A DNA stretch of 64,000 nucleotides from Nocardia amamiensis (GCF_015477605.1 NZ_JADLQX010000011.1:1-64000), one strand, 5' to 3'; positions 41,875 to 51,383 are shown, counted from the first letter of the stretch. Notes: a model not told the origin generated them from the letters alone. A program made the numbers and translations.

Positions 41875-43170
41875 ATGAGGGGGGAATCACCGGGCGAAGA
41901 GCGCCCTACAAGCAGAGTCACCGGAACCAACATTGTCGTCGGCCCGCACAGCAGGCAGATCAACCACTTCTGGCGCGATAAGCGAACGCGCCTGCTGGTC
42001 CTGGCCGGGATCGTTGTGACGGTGCTGACCGGTGCCACGGTGATCTATGCGCTGCTGCCGGATCCGCCGCGTCCGTCGTTGGAGCTGGCGGCGCTTGCCG
42101 TGGCGCAGCCCGAGCAGATCGACGGGGAGGTCAGCGGTTCTGTCGGGATGGCGCCGAAGCCGTTCTCGATCGGCGCGACGAACGCTGATATCACGCTCAA
42201 GAACAACGGGTCCGCTCCGGCGCTGATCACCGCAGCGAACGTACAAGTCTTGTTCGCCGAACAGCTGGACGACTGCGCGAAAGCCGGTGGTGGACCGTCT
42301 GTAATCACCGGCCACTACACGGCCAAGCTGCCAACGCCGCTTCCATCGCGGCCGTTCGCGGTGAAGCGTGACATGCGGTTCGAAGTCAAGGGAGGGTCGG
42401 TCGACCGGTTGTCGTTCTCGGTCGGGCCGGAGCAGCAGAACATCTCGTCGCCGCGGCCGTACCTGATCGTTGCTCACGTGGCGCTCGTGCACGATGGGTC
42501 GGCGTCGCTGGACGTTGGGAATATCGCCATCGTCACGAATACCAACGCGATTCGCCGCCAAGCCGCCGAGCCGGTCGACATCCAGTGCGTGGAAAAGAAT
42601 TCCGCTCTGTTGGACTCGCTGTATGAGATCCAGGCCATTCGATCGACAGAGATCGACCACCTCCGCGATCGGTACCGCGAGATTCTGACTCCGGAGACGG
42701 TGCCGGCGCAGCAGCGTTGCCGGAACTGGCCGGAGTCATCGCAGATTCCGCAGCTGTGCGCGACCTACCGGCAGCGTGAGTTGTCGGTCAGCGTGCACCT
42801 CACCGAGCCGCCGGTTGTCGATAAGACGATGATCGTCGTCCGCGTCGACACCGATGATCCGGCTCAGAAGTACCAGGTCGTTGTGGCGCTACAAACCATT
42901 CCTGGCAGTTCGCCGGGGCCGCGCTGGTCGTGCAGCGGACTGGGGCTTAGCCGCGGTACCGACGACGCGTCGGGCCCGTGCTCACAGTGGACCACGCTCG
43001 ATATGGGAACCGACGGTGTACTCACCCTGAAGACTCAGGTTTATCCCTACTTCACCCACCGCATGCTCACACTGACCGCTGATCTGAAGCAGCAGACCGG
43101 CCGCAGAACCAACGTCCTCGTTGCCAGCACACCGAACGACAAGGGGCTCACCGTTGAGCGAGGATACTGA
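41875..43170 (+). CDS. Membrane-anchored sensor-like protein 1 (motif at N-terminus)
   Basis: A 431-residue protein. Residues about 18-36 carry NIVVGPHSRQINHFWRDK, followed by one membrane helix (LLVLAGIVVTVLTGATVIYA). The rest is an outside domain of about 370 residues: a beta-rich part (ITLKNNGSAPALITAANVQV), a conserved FEVKGGSVDR block, a helical hairpin (LYEIQAIRSTEIDHLRDRYR) and a C-terminal beta part with paired cysteines. It is clearly paralogous to the next gene. The function is unknown; the topology suggests reception of an external cue and signalling through the short cytoplasmic motif. Confidence 0.6.
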   Translation: MRGESPGEERPTSRVTGTNIVVGPHSRQINHFWRDKRTRLLVLAGIVVTVLTGATVIYALLPDPPRPSLELAALAVAQPEQIDGEVSGSVGMAPKPFSIGATNADITLKNNGSAPALITAANVQVLFAEQLDDCAKAGGGPSVITGHYTAKLPTPLPSRPFAVKRDMRFEVKGGSVDRLSFSVGPEQQNISSPRPYLIVAHVALVHDGSASLDVGNIAIVTNTNAIRRQAAEPVDIQCVEKNSALLDSLYEIQAIRSTEIDHLRDRYREILTPETVPAQQRCRNWPESSQIPQLCATYRQRELSVSVHLTEPPVVDKTMIVVRVDTDDPAQKYQVVVALQTIPGSSPGPRWSCSGLGLSRGTDDASGPCSQWTTLDMGTDGVLTLKTQVYPYFTHRMLTLTADLKQQTGRRTNVLVASTPNDKGLTVERGY

Positions 43171-44461
43171 GCAGCCCCAGCCATCGATGGTCGGCATCCA
43201 GCACGTCGACAACGTCGTCGTCGGCCCAAACAGCAGGCAGATCAACCATTATTGGCGCGACCCTCGGATGCGTGCGCTCATCATTGCAAGCACCGTGCTC
43301 GTCATCGTCGCAGTGGGAGTATCGACAACTCTGTTGTGGCCAAAGCCAGCACGAGCCGCGCTGGAGCTGGCGGCCGTGGAAGTCGCACTCTCACATGAGA
43401 TCAACGGCGATACTTTCAGCCTGGCCGATCCCGTCCCTACAGCATATCCAGGGTCGATCGCGGCGACGCCGGTCGATATCACGCTCAAGAACAACGGCAT
43501 GGCTCCCGCACTCATCACCGCGATCAAGGCCGAGGTCGTCTACGCCGAGCAACTGGAAGACTGCTACGGCGGCACCGGCGGCGTCTCGTACATCACCGCG
43601 AACTACGGTGCCAAGTTTCCGGTCCCTGTCCCGTCCCGGCCGTTTGCGCTCGAATCGAACGTGCGATTCGAGGTCAAGGGTGGTGCCGTCGATCGGTTCA
43701 CCTTCTCGCTCGGGCCAGAACGGCAATCCAAGTCACCACCAGAGCCGTACCTGATCGCGGCACGACTGTCGTTGGTACACGACAAGGCAGACCAGGCACT
43801 CGACCTGGGCACCGTCGCAATCGCGACCGATGTTAAGGGCCTCAACAGGCAAGCCGACCAGCCGACCGATCGGCAGTGCATCGAGAAGAACGCCGCGAAG
43901 ATGGATCAGCTGTATGCGATTCAGGCGACAAGGGCCAAGGAACTCGACTACCTACGCGGTAGGTACGCCGAGATGACCCACGTCGATTCCACGCCTGCCG
44001 AGCGCAGCTGCCAGGAGTGGAAGCAGGAGTCAGCAGTCTCCAGTCTGTGTGCCAAGTACACCCGCCAAGAACTGTTCGTCGCAATGACTCTGAAACAGCA
44101 GCCGGTTCCTGATCGAAGCTTGTACATCGTCCGGCTCGACACTAGCGATCCGGCCCAGCGATACCGTCTTCTGCTCAGACCACGACGCGCAGAGGACAAT
44201 TCGTCTACGGAATGGCACTGCAGCGGCATCGTGCCGGATAAGGGCCCCGCGAGTGTCGCTTTCAGGCCCTGTTCGCTGCACGGTTCAGCACAACTAGGGC
44301 AGGACAACACCCTCACGGTGACGACCACACTCGATCCCTGGTTCACGTTCCAGCAGTTCAAGGTGAAGGTCGAGACCAGAGATCACACGCCGACCGGGGA
44401 CTACGTCACCACGAGCACCACGCCAGACGACAGTCCAGTAGCCGTCCGTCGCGGAACGTAA
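43154..44461 (+). CDS. Membrane-anchored sensor-like protein 2 (motif at N-terminus)
   Basis: A 435-residue paralogue of the preceding protein. It has the same order: N-terminal NVVVGPNSRQINHYWRDP, one membrane helix (LIIASTVLVIVAVGVSTTLL), then the outside domain with ITLKNNGMAPALITAIKAEV, FEVKGGAVDRFTF and LYAIQATRAKELDYLRGRYA. The start is TTG 43154-43156, with AAGGGG upstream, because it gives SEDTEQPQPS, which aligns with the MTDERLEPQPS start of the next gene. It overlaps the end of the preceding gene by 17 bp. The pair looks like a tandem duplication. Confidence 0.6.
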   Translation: MSEDTEQPQPSMVGIQHVDNVVVGPNSRQINHYWRDPRMRALIIASTVLVIVAVGVSTTLLWPKPARAALELAAVEVALSHEINGDTFSLADPVPTAYPGSIAATPVDITLKNNGMAPALITAIKAEVVYAEQLEDCYGGTGGVSYITANYGAKFPVPVPSRPFALESNVRFEVKGGAVDRFTFSLGPERQSKSPPEPYLIAARLSLVHDKADQALDLGTVAIATDVKGLNRQADQPTDRQCIEKNAAKMDQLYAIQATRAKELDYLRGRYAEMTHVDSTPAERSCQEWKQESAVSSLCAKYTRQELFVAMTLKQQPVPDRSLYIVRLDTSDPAQRYRLLLRPRRAEDNSSTEWHCSGIVPDKGPASVAFRPCSLHGSAQLGQDNTLTVTTTLDPWFTFQQFKVKVETRDHTPTGDYVTTSTTPDDSPVAVRRGT

Positions 44462-44475
44462 AGGGGCCGATTCAC

Positions 44476-45441
44476 ATGACCGATGAACGGCTCGAACCGC
44501 AGCCATCGAATATGGAGGTCCATCACGCGGACAACGTCATCGTCGGCCCATACGGTCGACAAACCATCTACAACTCCCAGTCCGGAGTCCCAATGAAGAT
44601 CGCGCTCGGAGCCATTGGCGGCACGATCGCGCTGGCACTTACCGCCATCGTGGGCACAGCGACGCTCACCAGCCACTCTCAATCGGCTCTCAGCACAGCA
44701 TCGCCTCAAGTAGCATCGTCGCCGGCCGTCGTGCCAATCGAAGCCGTGGCACAGTCAGCGAACTGGTCACCGCTGGCAGTCAGTGACGTTGCGCCCCTAA
44801 GCCCGCCAGCTGGTGATCTGCGCTTCGTGCTGCCGGAACGGATGGACGTCGATCCCGTCACCTTCGGGGAAGACGAAGTCGACGAGCTTTATGCGAGGTA
44901 CCGCGGTGTGCCAGTCGGTTCTGCCACAACAACCTTCACACTCCGCAACACAGTCACAGAAACGGTAACCATTACCCGGATGTCAGCCGAGAAGAAGTGC
45001 GGTGATCCATACGAGGGCACCGTCTTCCAAGGACGTACGCAAGGCGGTCCGGTCCCGAATATCAAGATAGGGGTCGATCTCGACAAGTCGGCACCGATTG
45101 TCCAGCAGATGTATTTTCAACCCGACAGCTCGAACTTCCGGCTTGCTGGGCCAGACTACTTTAAGGAAAACACCGTAACGGTGGATCCCGGCGAGATGAA
45201 GACCTTCACGTTGGGTGTAACGACCGAACGTTACGGCTGCAGCTTTGAACTGCGCGTCTACGTCGCGACTAGCAGGGGGACGGTCTATACAGATGTGAAT
45301 CAAAACGGGCAACCATTCCGTATCTCCGGCTCGGCCGCGCCCGCAGATCCGGATATCTGGTATTCCGGGTACAACGTCTACTACCGGCAAGAGAACGACC
45401 CTCTCAAGCCCGGCACATGGTCGAGGCAGGATCCGAAATGA
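44476..45441 (+). CDS. Membrane-anchored protein 3 (variant motif)
   Basis: A 321-residue protein that begins MTDERLEPQPSNMEVHHADN and carries NVIVGPYGRQTIYNSQ, a motif whose second half has diverged. One membrane helix follows (IALGAIGGTIALALTAIVG). The outside part differs from that of the two preceding genes: a Ser/Ala linker, then a beta-sandwich-like domain (TTTFTLRNTVTETVTITRMS, with Cys pairs) ending in a Tyr-rich strand. ATG at 44476, 14 bp after the preceding stop. It probably works with the same soluble partner. Confidence 0.55.
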   Translation: MTDERLEPQPSNMEVHHADNVIVGPYGRQTIYNSQSGVPMKIALGAIGGTIALALTAIVGTATLTSHSQSALSTASPQVASSPAVVPIEAVAQSANWSPLAVSDVAPLSPPAGDLRFVLPERMDVDPVTFGEDEVDELYARYRGVPVGSATTTFTLRNTVTETVTITRMSAEKKCGDPYEGTVFQGRTQGGPVPNIKIGVDLDKSAPIVQQMYFQPDSSNFRLAGPDYFKENTVTVDPGEMKTFTLGVTTERYGCSFELRVYVATSRGTVYTDVNQNGQPFRISGSAAPADPDIWYSGYNVYYRQENDPLKPGTWSRQDPK

Positions 45442-45457
45442 GCCGGAAGCCACCGAT

Positions 45458-46720
45458 GTGAGAGCCAGAACCTTACTGTCGATCCTGGGGGCGATCATCG
45501 CCCTGACCGCCGCGTACGTCGTGATTACTCTCAGCCACTATTCGCCGACCGCGAGCGATGTACCGGCAGCACCGGATGGCCCCGATGTCGCGTATGCCCT
45601 GACAACTGCTGACGAGTTCGTCCTCCTGCGAGGGCATTCGATCTTGGCGCGGGTCGAGCGGCCCTGGGATCCTGTCGCCGGGGCGATCGTGTGGACGAGT
45701 ACCGGCAGGCGGGTTGCCTTTCTCTCCGTCGCTCGACCAGATGACGAGCCCGGCAACGTCGAACTCATTTCAATCGACACCACCACCGGCCAACAACATC
45801 GCGTTCCTTGTTCAGGCTGCATTGACCTTGCTGCTGCAGACGGGGACCGGATCGTCGCGCTCGTGGTCAATCAGAGCCTCAAACGGACGAAAACCGAGTA
45901 CTACCGTTCTGATGTCATCGCCAAGGCGGCCCGTGAGCGCAAGGTGCAACTTGTCCAATACGAACTGGGCCAGGATGCACCTCATATCGTTGGGACACCA
46001 ATGGCGTCAGGAGCCCACGGACTAGTAGCCGGAACCACCAACTATCTCCTGAGCTTCGCTCGGGTGGAAACCAGGGCCGGCAAAGTCGACCGGCATGCGA
46101 TCACCGCCCATGCCGATGGGAGGGGCTGGCGATTGGAAAAGGAAGGTATCAGGCAGGGTGTCTCCAGTATCGGCGCGACCAAGGAAAGCATGCTCGTTCG
46201 CCCACATGACTACGCGTCGTGCAGCTCCAGCCCAAGCGTCACACTGCTCGAAATGGACGGCGAGGTCCACGACACGGACCTATCTGCACTCAAGCCTCCA
46301 GACGCCAAGCCAAACGAATGGTCCGGCAGCGTCAGCGACATCTGGTGGGGACTCGACGGCAAGTACCACGCGACGTTTGCCGCCTGGCGATGCGTTTCGC
46401 GTGACAACGACCCTAAAATCTGGAAACGATCGGAGCAGGACCTGGTAACGCCTCACTCACTATGGACGCTCGATGCCAGCACCTACACTTGGCACCGCGA
46501 ACCTGAATTCCCTCCGGCCGGAGCGATTCGCTTCATCGGCGACGGCGAGTTCGTCGCCTTGGTGAAGCCTGATTGCATCGGCGCAATCACGCGCGAAGAA
46601 TCAGCCGACAAGAAATACTGCAGCCGTGGAACGCTCTACCGGCACCAAAGGGATGGCACCACTGTCAAGGTCGCCGATGATGTGCTCTCTGTTGCCTCCG
46701 GCCCTGCACTTCACGGGTGA
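45458..46720 (+). CDS. Membrane-anchored propeller-like protein (420 aa)
   Basis: The N-terminus is a membrane anchor or uncleaved signal (TLLSILGAIIALTAAYVVIT). The rest reads like repeated beta strands of a WD/YncE-type propeller (GRRVAFLSVARPDDEPGNVE, LISIDTTTGQQHRVPC, WGLDGKYHATFAAW). It lacks the NVVVGP motif. GTG start at 45458, 16 bp after the preceding stop, so it is in the same operon and is probably the extracellular partner of the three anchored proteins. No family was named with certainty. Confidence 0.55.
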   Translation: MRARTLLSILGAIIALTAAYVVITLSHYSPTASDVPAAPDGPDVAYALTTADEFVLLRGHSILARVERPWDPVAGAIVWTSTGRRVAFLSVARPDDEPGNVELISIDTTTGQQHRVPCSGCIDLAAADGDRIVALVVNQSLKRTKTEYYRSDVIAKAARERKVQLVQYELGQDAPHIVGTPMASGAHGLVAGTTNYLLSFARVETRAGKVDRHAITAHADGRGWRLEKEGIRQGVSSIGATKESMLVRPHDYASCSSSPSVTLLEMDGEVHDTDLSALKPPDAKPNEWSGSVSDIWWGLDGKYHATFAAWRCVSRDNDPKIWKRSEQDLVTPHSLWTLDASTYTWHREPEFPPAGAIRFIGDGEFVALVKPDCIGAITREESADKKYCSRGTLYRHQRDGTTVKVADDVLSVASGPALHG

Positions 46721-46924
46721 CGGATTGGCCGACGCATCCCAGGCCGGATGGGACGTCACCTGACGTCACCCGGCCGACCTCATCGGTGCCGACTTGGTTA
46801 GCCCGCTCTGAATAGATCCCGCTCACCAGACGCAGCAACGTGAGATCCGAACTTGTCCCCGGAATGCGGAGTGGCCGATGAGAGAGAGTGACTGGACGCG
46901 CCCAGTGGCCGTCGCAGGACCTGG

Positions 46925-47239
46925 TTGGACGCCCGCGTTGATATCGCGCTCGCCGAACTGGAACAGTACGGCCTCAACATGCCGTGAGACCGTGTTGCCG
47001 AAGACATCAGGGAGCGCGTGACAGCAGTGGCTGCGCAGATGGGCATCACATAGGAGAGCGCTCGCAACTACATCACTTGCGACGTAGTACGCGGCGTCGC
47101 CCGCGACATGGCCGTCTCGCTCGCGCATGAGGCACCGGGCGGCGATCCGCTCGATCTGCCACCCACACTGTCCCCGTCGGCCTCGCCGGCCGAACGGACT
47201 GGTGAACGTTATTTCAACAGTCTAGGATCAACGCGATAA
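46925..47239 (+). pseudogene. Decayed gene with in-frame stops
   Basis: A single frame from TTG 46925 to TAA 47237 has coding-type codon use but is broken by TGA at 46985 and TAG at 47051. The conceptual product has helix-turn-helix character (ERVTAVAAQMGIT, stop, ESARNYITCDVVRGVARDMA). The 5' end is unclear and may lie further left. It marks old mobile or regulatory DNA between the cassette and the genes to the right. The flanking 46721-46924 and 47240-47363 hold no supported gene; the second is AT-rich. Confidence 0.65.
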
Positions 47240-47363
47240 TATAGTGAGACTGTAAATGGTAATGTTCGATTGAAGTGTCGCATCGGCAGTACGGCTGCGT
47301 AGCGAGTATGGGGTGGGAGAGATCATATGCCGATCCGGAGACGGCCGTGTAGGCCGTAAGGGA

Positions 47364-48284
47364 CTAGGTCAACTTTTGTATCAAGGAGTCGATTACCACC
47401 CAATCGTCTGGGCTCTTCAGGTACTCAAGCACGTGCGCGGGAACTACTTCAGGGTTCCGTTCGGGTATCAGTTCAAGGTTGCGGGTTACTATTCTCATGA
47501 GTTCGTCGATACCACGGGCGACCTCGACGGCTCCGTTTCTGCCGCGGACTGGAATCGGAACGTCATTGGCTGCCGACAACGCGAATAACGTGCCGACTGC
47601 CATCAATTTCTGGAATATCTCGGTCGGTTCCAGCCCGGTTTCTTCTTCTAACTTCTGCATCATGACGGCCTTCGTGCCAAAGTAGGTGAAGTCCACCTCT
47701 CCGTTGGGAAGCGTCACAGACAGATATTCGTGATGCGCATCGTAGTCGATTTCGACGTCGAACAGCTCTTGAAATCGCTGGATGAGGTTGTCCGTCCCGC
47801 TCTTGTGGATCTCGAATCTGCTCGCCCTGTGGATCGTTCTCGCCTCTATCCTCTCTAAACCGTCCTGGTCAAGAATGTTATCGGAGGGGAATCGAACCGT
47901 GCACTGTCGCGTCTTCCGGTTTGTCGGTGGCCATTCGAGCGATTGCGCCATATCCCAATAGATCTGATCGGTTTCGACATCCCACAGTGTAAGGATGACA
48001 GGCTCGGAGAAGTCTTCCCAGATCTCCAAGTGCTGCCGTTCGAACGGGTAAGAAATATAGCGGCCATCCTTCGTTCTGTACCGCGCCGCGTTTGCAACAT
48101 GTTTCGCTTGAACGAAGAACAAGTACGGTGTGGCCTCGCCCTCATGGAAGATGCGGACCTGGAGGTCCTCGCCGTAGTCCTTGTGCAGTTCCTCAACTGT
48201 CCAGCCTACGGACAGAAAGGCGCGCTGTAGCTTCGCGATCGACATATCCGAGTTGACATGGGACATGGGCCGCTTCGGAGGCAA
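47364..48284 (-). CDS. DUF4365 domain protein (PD-(D/E)XK-like)
   Basis: A 306-residue protein. The N-terminal 150 residues match the DUF4365 layout: PPKRPMSHVNSDMSIAKLQR, then LHKDYGEDLQVRIF with the acidic residue, then YLFFVQAKHV with the Q-x-K that fits a PD-(D/E)XK nuclease core. The C-terminal half is helical and unknown. DUF4365 proteins often occur alone or in defence contexts. I place the start at TTG 48282-48284 (AGGTGAGG upstream), because the conserved block begins there; ATG 48266 would cut into it. It is divergent from the GNAT gene. Confidence 0.7.
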   Translation of the reverse strand: MPPKRPMSHVNSDMSIAKLQRAFLSVGWTVEELHKDYGEDLQVRIFHEGEATPYLFFVQAKHVANAARYRTKDGRYISYPFERQHLEIWEDFSEPVILTLWDVETDQIYWDMAQSLEWPPTNRKTRQCTVRFPSDNILDQDGLERIEARTIHRASRFEIHKSGTDNLIQRFQELFDVEIDYDAHHEYLSVTLPNGEVDFTYFGTKAVMMQKLEEETGLEPTEIFQKLMAVGTLFALSAANDVPIPVRGRNGAVEVARGIDELMRIVTRNLELIPERNPEVVPAHVLEYLKSPDDWVVIDSLIQKLT

Positions 48285-48381
48285 GTCAAACCCCTCACCT
48301 TGCAGGACATCTCGGCTGGTGGCCGTGGACCAGGATACTGGCCGCCACCGACAACAGAAGCCGGTCCGCCAGACTGAGCGG

Positions 48382-48933
48382 ATGGCCCATACAGTCAGTC
48401 TCGCCGACAACGTGATCAGGCTGCGTCCCATCACCGTGGCCGACGCCGCAGCGCATCTGGTCGGCGAGGACGACGAACTCGTGCGCTGGTACACCGGTGG
48501 TCCCAGCACGCTCGACACCGTGGCGAGCTACCTCGAACGCTGTGAGACGCAGGGGCAGACCGATGCCGCCGTCAAGACGTTCGCCATCGACGATGTCACC
48601 ACCACCGCGCTCACCGGCACTATTGACATCCAGATCGACCAGCCTTTCCTATCCGCAGGGCAAGCGAATCTCGCCTATGGCGTCTATCCGGCGTGGCGCG
48701 GCCGAGGCGTCGCCAGTAGGGCGGTTGCCCTGGCCTGTAAGTACCTCACCGACAACCAGGTCGCCGATCACGCTGTCATCCGCGTCCATCCCGACAACCA
48801 CGCCTCCGCGGCCGTCGCCCTCCGCTGTGGATATCGGTTCAGCCACCAGGCCGTCGACGAGCATGGACCGCTGGACTGGTACACCAAGGCTGTCAGCGAT
48901 CAAACAGCCGATCCGGTGCCCGGTCTGCTTTGA
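48382..48933 (+). CDS. GNAT family N-acetyltransferase
   Basis: A 183-residue acetyltransferase of the RimJ/RimL type. IRLRPITVADAAAHL opens the fold, and the acetyl-CoA site is AYGVYPAWRGRGVASRAVAL (R/Q-x-x-G-x-G/A pattern), followed by VIRVHPDNHASAAVALRCGY. The substrate is unknown; resistance or peptide acetylation are both possible. ATG at 48382. Placed between the DUF4365 gene and the RiPP-like locus, with no clear operon partner. Confidence 0.8.
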   Translation: MAHTVSLADNVIRLRPITVADAAAHLVGEDDELVRWYTGGPSTLDTVASYLERCETQGQTDAAVKTFAIDDVTTTALTGTIDIQIDQPFLSAGQANLAYGVYPAWRGRGVASRAVALACKYLTDNQVADHAVIRVHPDNHASAAVALRCGYRFSHQAVDEHGPLDWYTKAVSDQTADPVPGLL

Positions 48934-49391
48934 ACCTCGTGGTGGTCGATGAGACGAAGTTGCCTGCGTATGTCGATCCGAACCTGCTCCGAGACAGGAG
49001 CGTCCGCGTCCACGTCGCTAGTCCTCAATATGCGACGATACGTGGGTGACGACCCTTGGTGGGCTGACGATGTCTGACAAGCTCGGTGCTGCGACCATAC
49101 TTAAAGATACCGACCACTCGGCTTTCAATGCGACGATTGGGGTGCTCGAAATGGACTGTCTAGTACGCACCGAGCATCGCGGACTATTCCTTCAGTGCAG
49201 CCAGGCTGTGAGACATCCGGGAGGAGTTGAAAAAGCTATTGGTTCATTTTATAATTCTCGCCAGGGATTATTGGAATCGCGGGGATTTATTCTAACCTTT
49301 CGCCTACCGCCAACAGGCGCTGCCGTGAATTGTACAGAAATCCGCAACACTCGATCTCAATCCCTTTTTACACTTAACCCGCGAGGATAAT
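48934..49391 (+). promoter_or_regulatory. Leader region of the ribosomal protection gene
   Basis: About 460 bp before the Tet(M)-like gene, falling to AT-rich sequence from 49210. A frame from ATG 49070 (or GTG 49046) stays open to TAA 49388-49390, one base before the next ATG. Its codon use is not convincing, so it may be a small coupled protein or a non-coding leader. Tet(M)-class genes are often controlled by attenuation in their leaders. No clear terminator hairpin was found by eye. Confidence 0.4.
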
Positions 49392-51383
49392 ATGCCGGAC
49401 CAAACTTTGAACCTGGGGATTCTCGCACACATCGACGCCGGTAAGACAAGCTTGAGCGAGCGGCTACTCTTCGATAATGGAGCCATCGCCGAACTCGGAA
49501 GCGTTGACGGCGGAAACACCCATACGGATAGTAACGAGCTGGAGCGCCAGCGCGGTATTACTATCCGATCTGCGGTGGCATCGTTCGTACTCGATGATCT
49601 TCAGGTCAATCTAGTAGACACACCTGGGCACCCTGACTTCATTGCCGAGGTTGAGCGCGCACTGTCCGTTCTGGACGGTGCAGTGCTCGTAGTGTCCGCG
49701 GTTGAAGGTGTTCAGGCACAAACTCGCGTCCTCATGCGTTCGCTCAAAAGAATGAATTTGCCTACGCTGATCTTCGTCAACAAGGTCGACCGAATGGGCG
49801 CTCGCTACGAGAGTCTGCTTGACGACATTCGCCGCAAACTGGCACCTTCCGTTGTCCCAATGGAGCGAGTGGATAACATTGGCACGTCAGACGCGCACGT
49901 GTCTGAACTCTTCGACGACGATTCTTTCCTGGCCTCCACGACTGAGACACTAGCCGAGAACGATGATGAACTGTTGGCACGCGTTGTCGACGGTGATACG
50001 CCCAAGAAGCCCGAGATTCAGCGAATCTTGATTGAGCAAACCGCCAAAGGACTTGTCCACCCGGTTTTCTTCGGGTCGGCACTGTCTGGTGCCGGTGCCG
50101 GTGAACTTACAAAAGGGATCCGAACCCTTCTCCGTCCGCAGCAAAACACTAGTCGGGATGGGGAGCGACGAGGTGTCGTCTTCGCCATCGAACGTACCGG
50201 AAAAGGCGAGAAGGTTGCTTATATCCGCCTATTTTCAGGCCGGCTGTCCGAACGCGAACGAGTAGCCTTTCAACGCAGAGAGTCAAGCGGCCTCATCGAC
50301 GAGATTCCTGGCCGAATCTCAGGCATGGAAGTGGTCGGCTTTGGCCGCGGCCAACTGACAGCCGGAAATATTGCTAAGGTCCGAGGCTTGTCTCAAGTTC
50401 GGGTCGGTGATCGACTGGGCGACTTTGATCAGTCTGCGCTCCAAATGAATTTTTCGCCGCCGATTCTGGAATCTATCGTGCGACCGGAAGAACCGGAACG
50501 AAAATCCGAACTACACGCCGCGCTTAGTGCACTCGCTAACGAAGACCCACTGATTCGCATCCGCACAGTAAGCGGCGGTGCGGTCTCTGTCTTGCTGTAT
50601 GGCGAAGTTCAAAAAGAGGTTATCGCCGAGCGGCTGAAGCGTGAGTTCAACATCAAGGCCATATTCGATGAGACGCAGCCGACGTACTTCGAGCGGCCAG
50701 CCGGACGAGGCGACGGAGTTCATGAATTCGATCCCCTTGGTGAAAACGACTTCTGGCAGACTATTGGACTAAGGGTCGAGCCAAATCCAATCGGGTCTGG
50801 TAATACGTATAAGAGCGACGTCAAACGCGGTTCGGCCCTCGCCGCGTACCATCGCGCGATCGAGGAGTCTGCGATGAGGACGCTGCAGCAGGGGCTTTAC
50901 GGCTGGGAGGTTACCGACTGTGCCGTAACGTTTACGCAGATCAACTACGATACGCCAATGAGCGTTGCCGCAGACTTTCGCAACCTGACTCCAATTGTCT
51001 TGATGCGGGCGCTTAAAGCGGCTGGCACCGACGTATACGAGCCGACCTATAAGATCGAGGTTGATGTGCCCGAAGACGGCATCAGCGGTGTGATCAGCTT
51101 CTTGTCTTCGCTTGACGCCGACCTCTCCAACTCGGTCGAGAGTGACTCTGGTTGGAAGATCTCCGGAGAGATCCCTGCTCGCCGGCTTCAGGAGTTCGCG
51201 GTAGCGCTACCTGGACTCACCCATGGGGAGGGTTCTGTCTGGTATGAACCAGGCAGTGACCGGCGTGTCCGCGGCATTGTTCCGACGCGTGAGCGCTTTG
51301 ACGGCAACCCACTCGACTATCGCGAATACCTGCGGTACATCTCGAATCGAGACGTAAACCGTTCATCAGGATCGACAGAGTGA
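49392..51383 (+). CDS. Tet(M)/Otr(A)-type ribosomal protection protein
   Basis: A 663-residue EF-G-like GTPase. G1 is AHIDAGKTS, switch II is DTPGHPDF, G4 is NKVD. The C-terminal half has GLYGWEVTDCAVTF and the loop region ISGEIPARRLQEF, which align with Tet(M) GLYGWNVTDCKI and LSGEIPARCIQEY, so it belongs to the tetracycline-type ribosomal protection class and not to EF-G. Such proteins remove A-site drugs from the ribosome. It has a much lower GC content than the chromosome. The M3 peptidase gene follows after 62 bp, which ties it to the peptide locus and suggests self-resistance. ATG 49392 follows CGAGGA. Confidence 0.85.
   Translation: MPDQTLNLGILAHIDAGKTSLSERLLFDNGAIAELGSVDGGNTHTDSNELERQRGITIRSAVASFVLDDLQVNLVDTPGHPDFIAEVERALSVLDGAVLVVSAVEGVQAQTRVLMRSLKRMNLPTLIFVNKVDRMGARYESLLDDIRRKLAPSVVPMERVDNIGTSDAHVSELFDDDSFLASTTETLAENDDELLARVVDGDTPKKPEIQRILIEQTAKGLVHPVFFGSALSGAGAGELTKGIRTLLRPQQNTSRDGERRGVVFAIERTGKGEKVAYIRLFSGRLSERERVAFQRRESSGLIDEIPGRISGMEVVGFGRGQLTAGNIAKVRGLSQVRVGDRLGDFDQSALQMNFSPPILESIVRPEEPERKSELHAALSALANEDPLIRIRTVSGGAVSVLLYGEVQKEVIAERLKREFNIKAIFDETQPTYFERPAGRGDGVHEFDPLGENDFWQTIGLRVEPNPIGSGNTYKSDVKRGSALAAYHRAIEESAMRTLQQGLYGWEVTDCAVTFTQINYDTPMSVAADFRNLTPIVLMRALKAAGTDVYEPTYKIEVDVPEDGISGVISFLSSLDADLSNSVESDSGWKISGEIPARRLQEFAVALPGLTHGEGSVWYEPGSDRRVRGIVPTRERFDGNPLDYREYLRYISNRDVNRSSGSTE

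Noticed and set aside
49392..51383. Elongation factor G paralogue or part of a Tn916-like element
   Set aside because: The C-terminal blocks match Tet(M)/Otr(A) rather than EF-G, and none of the Tn916 transfer or integrase genes is nearby.
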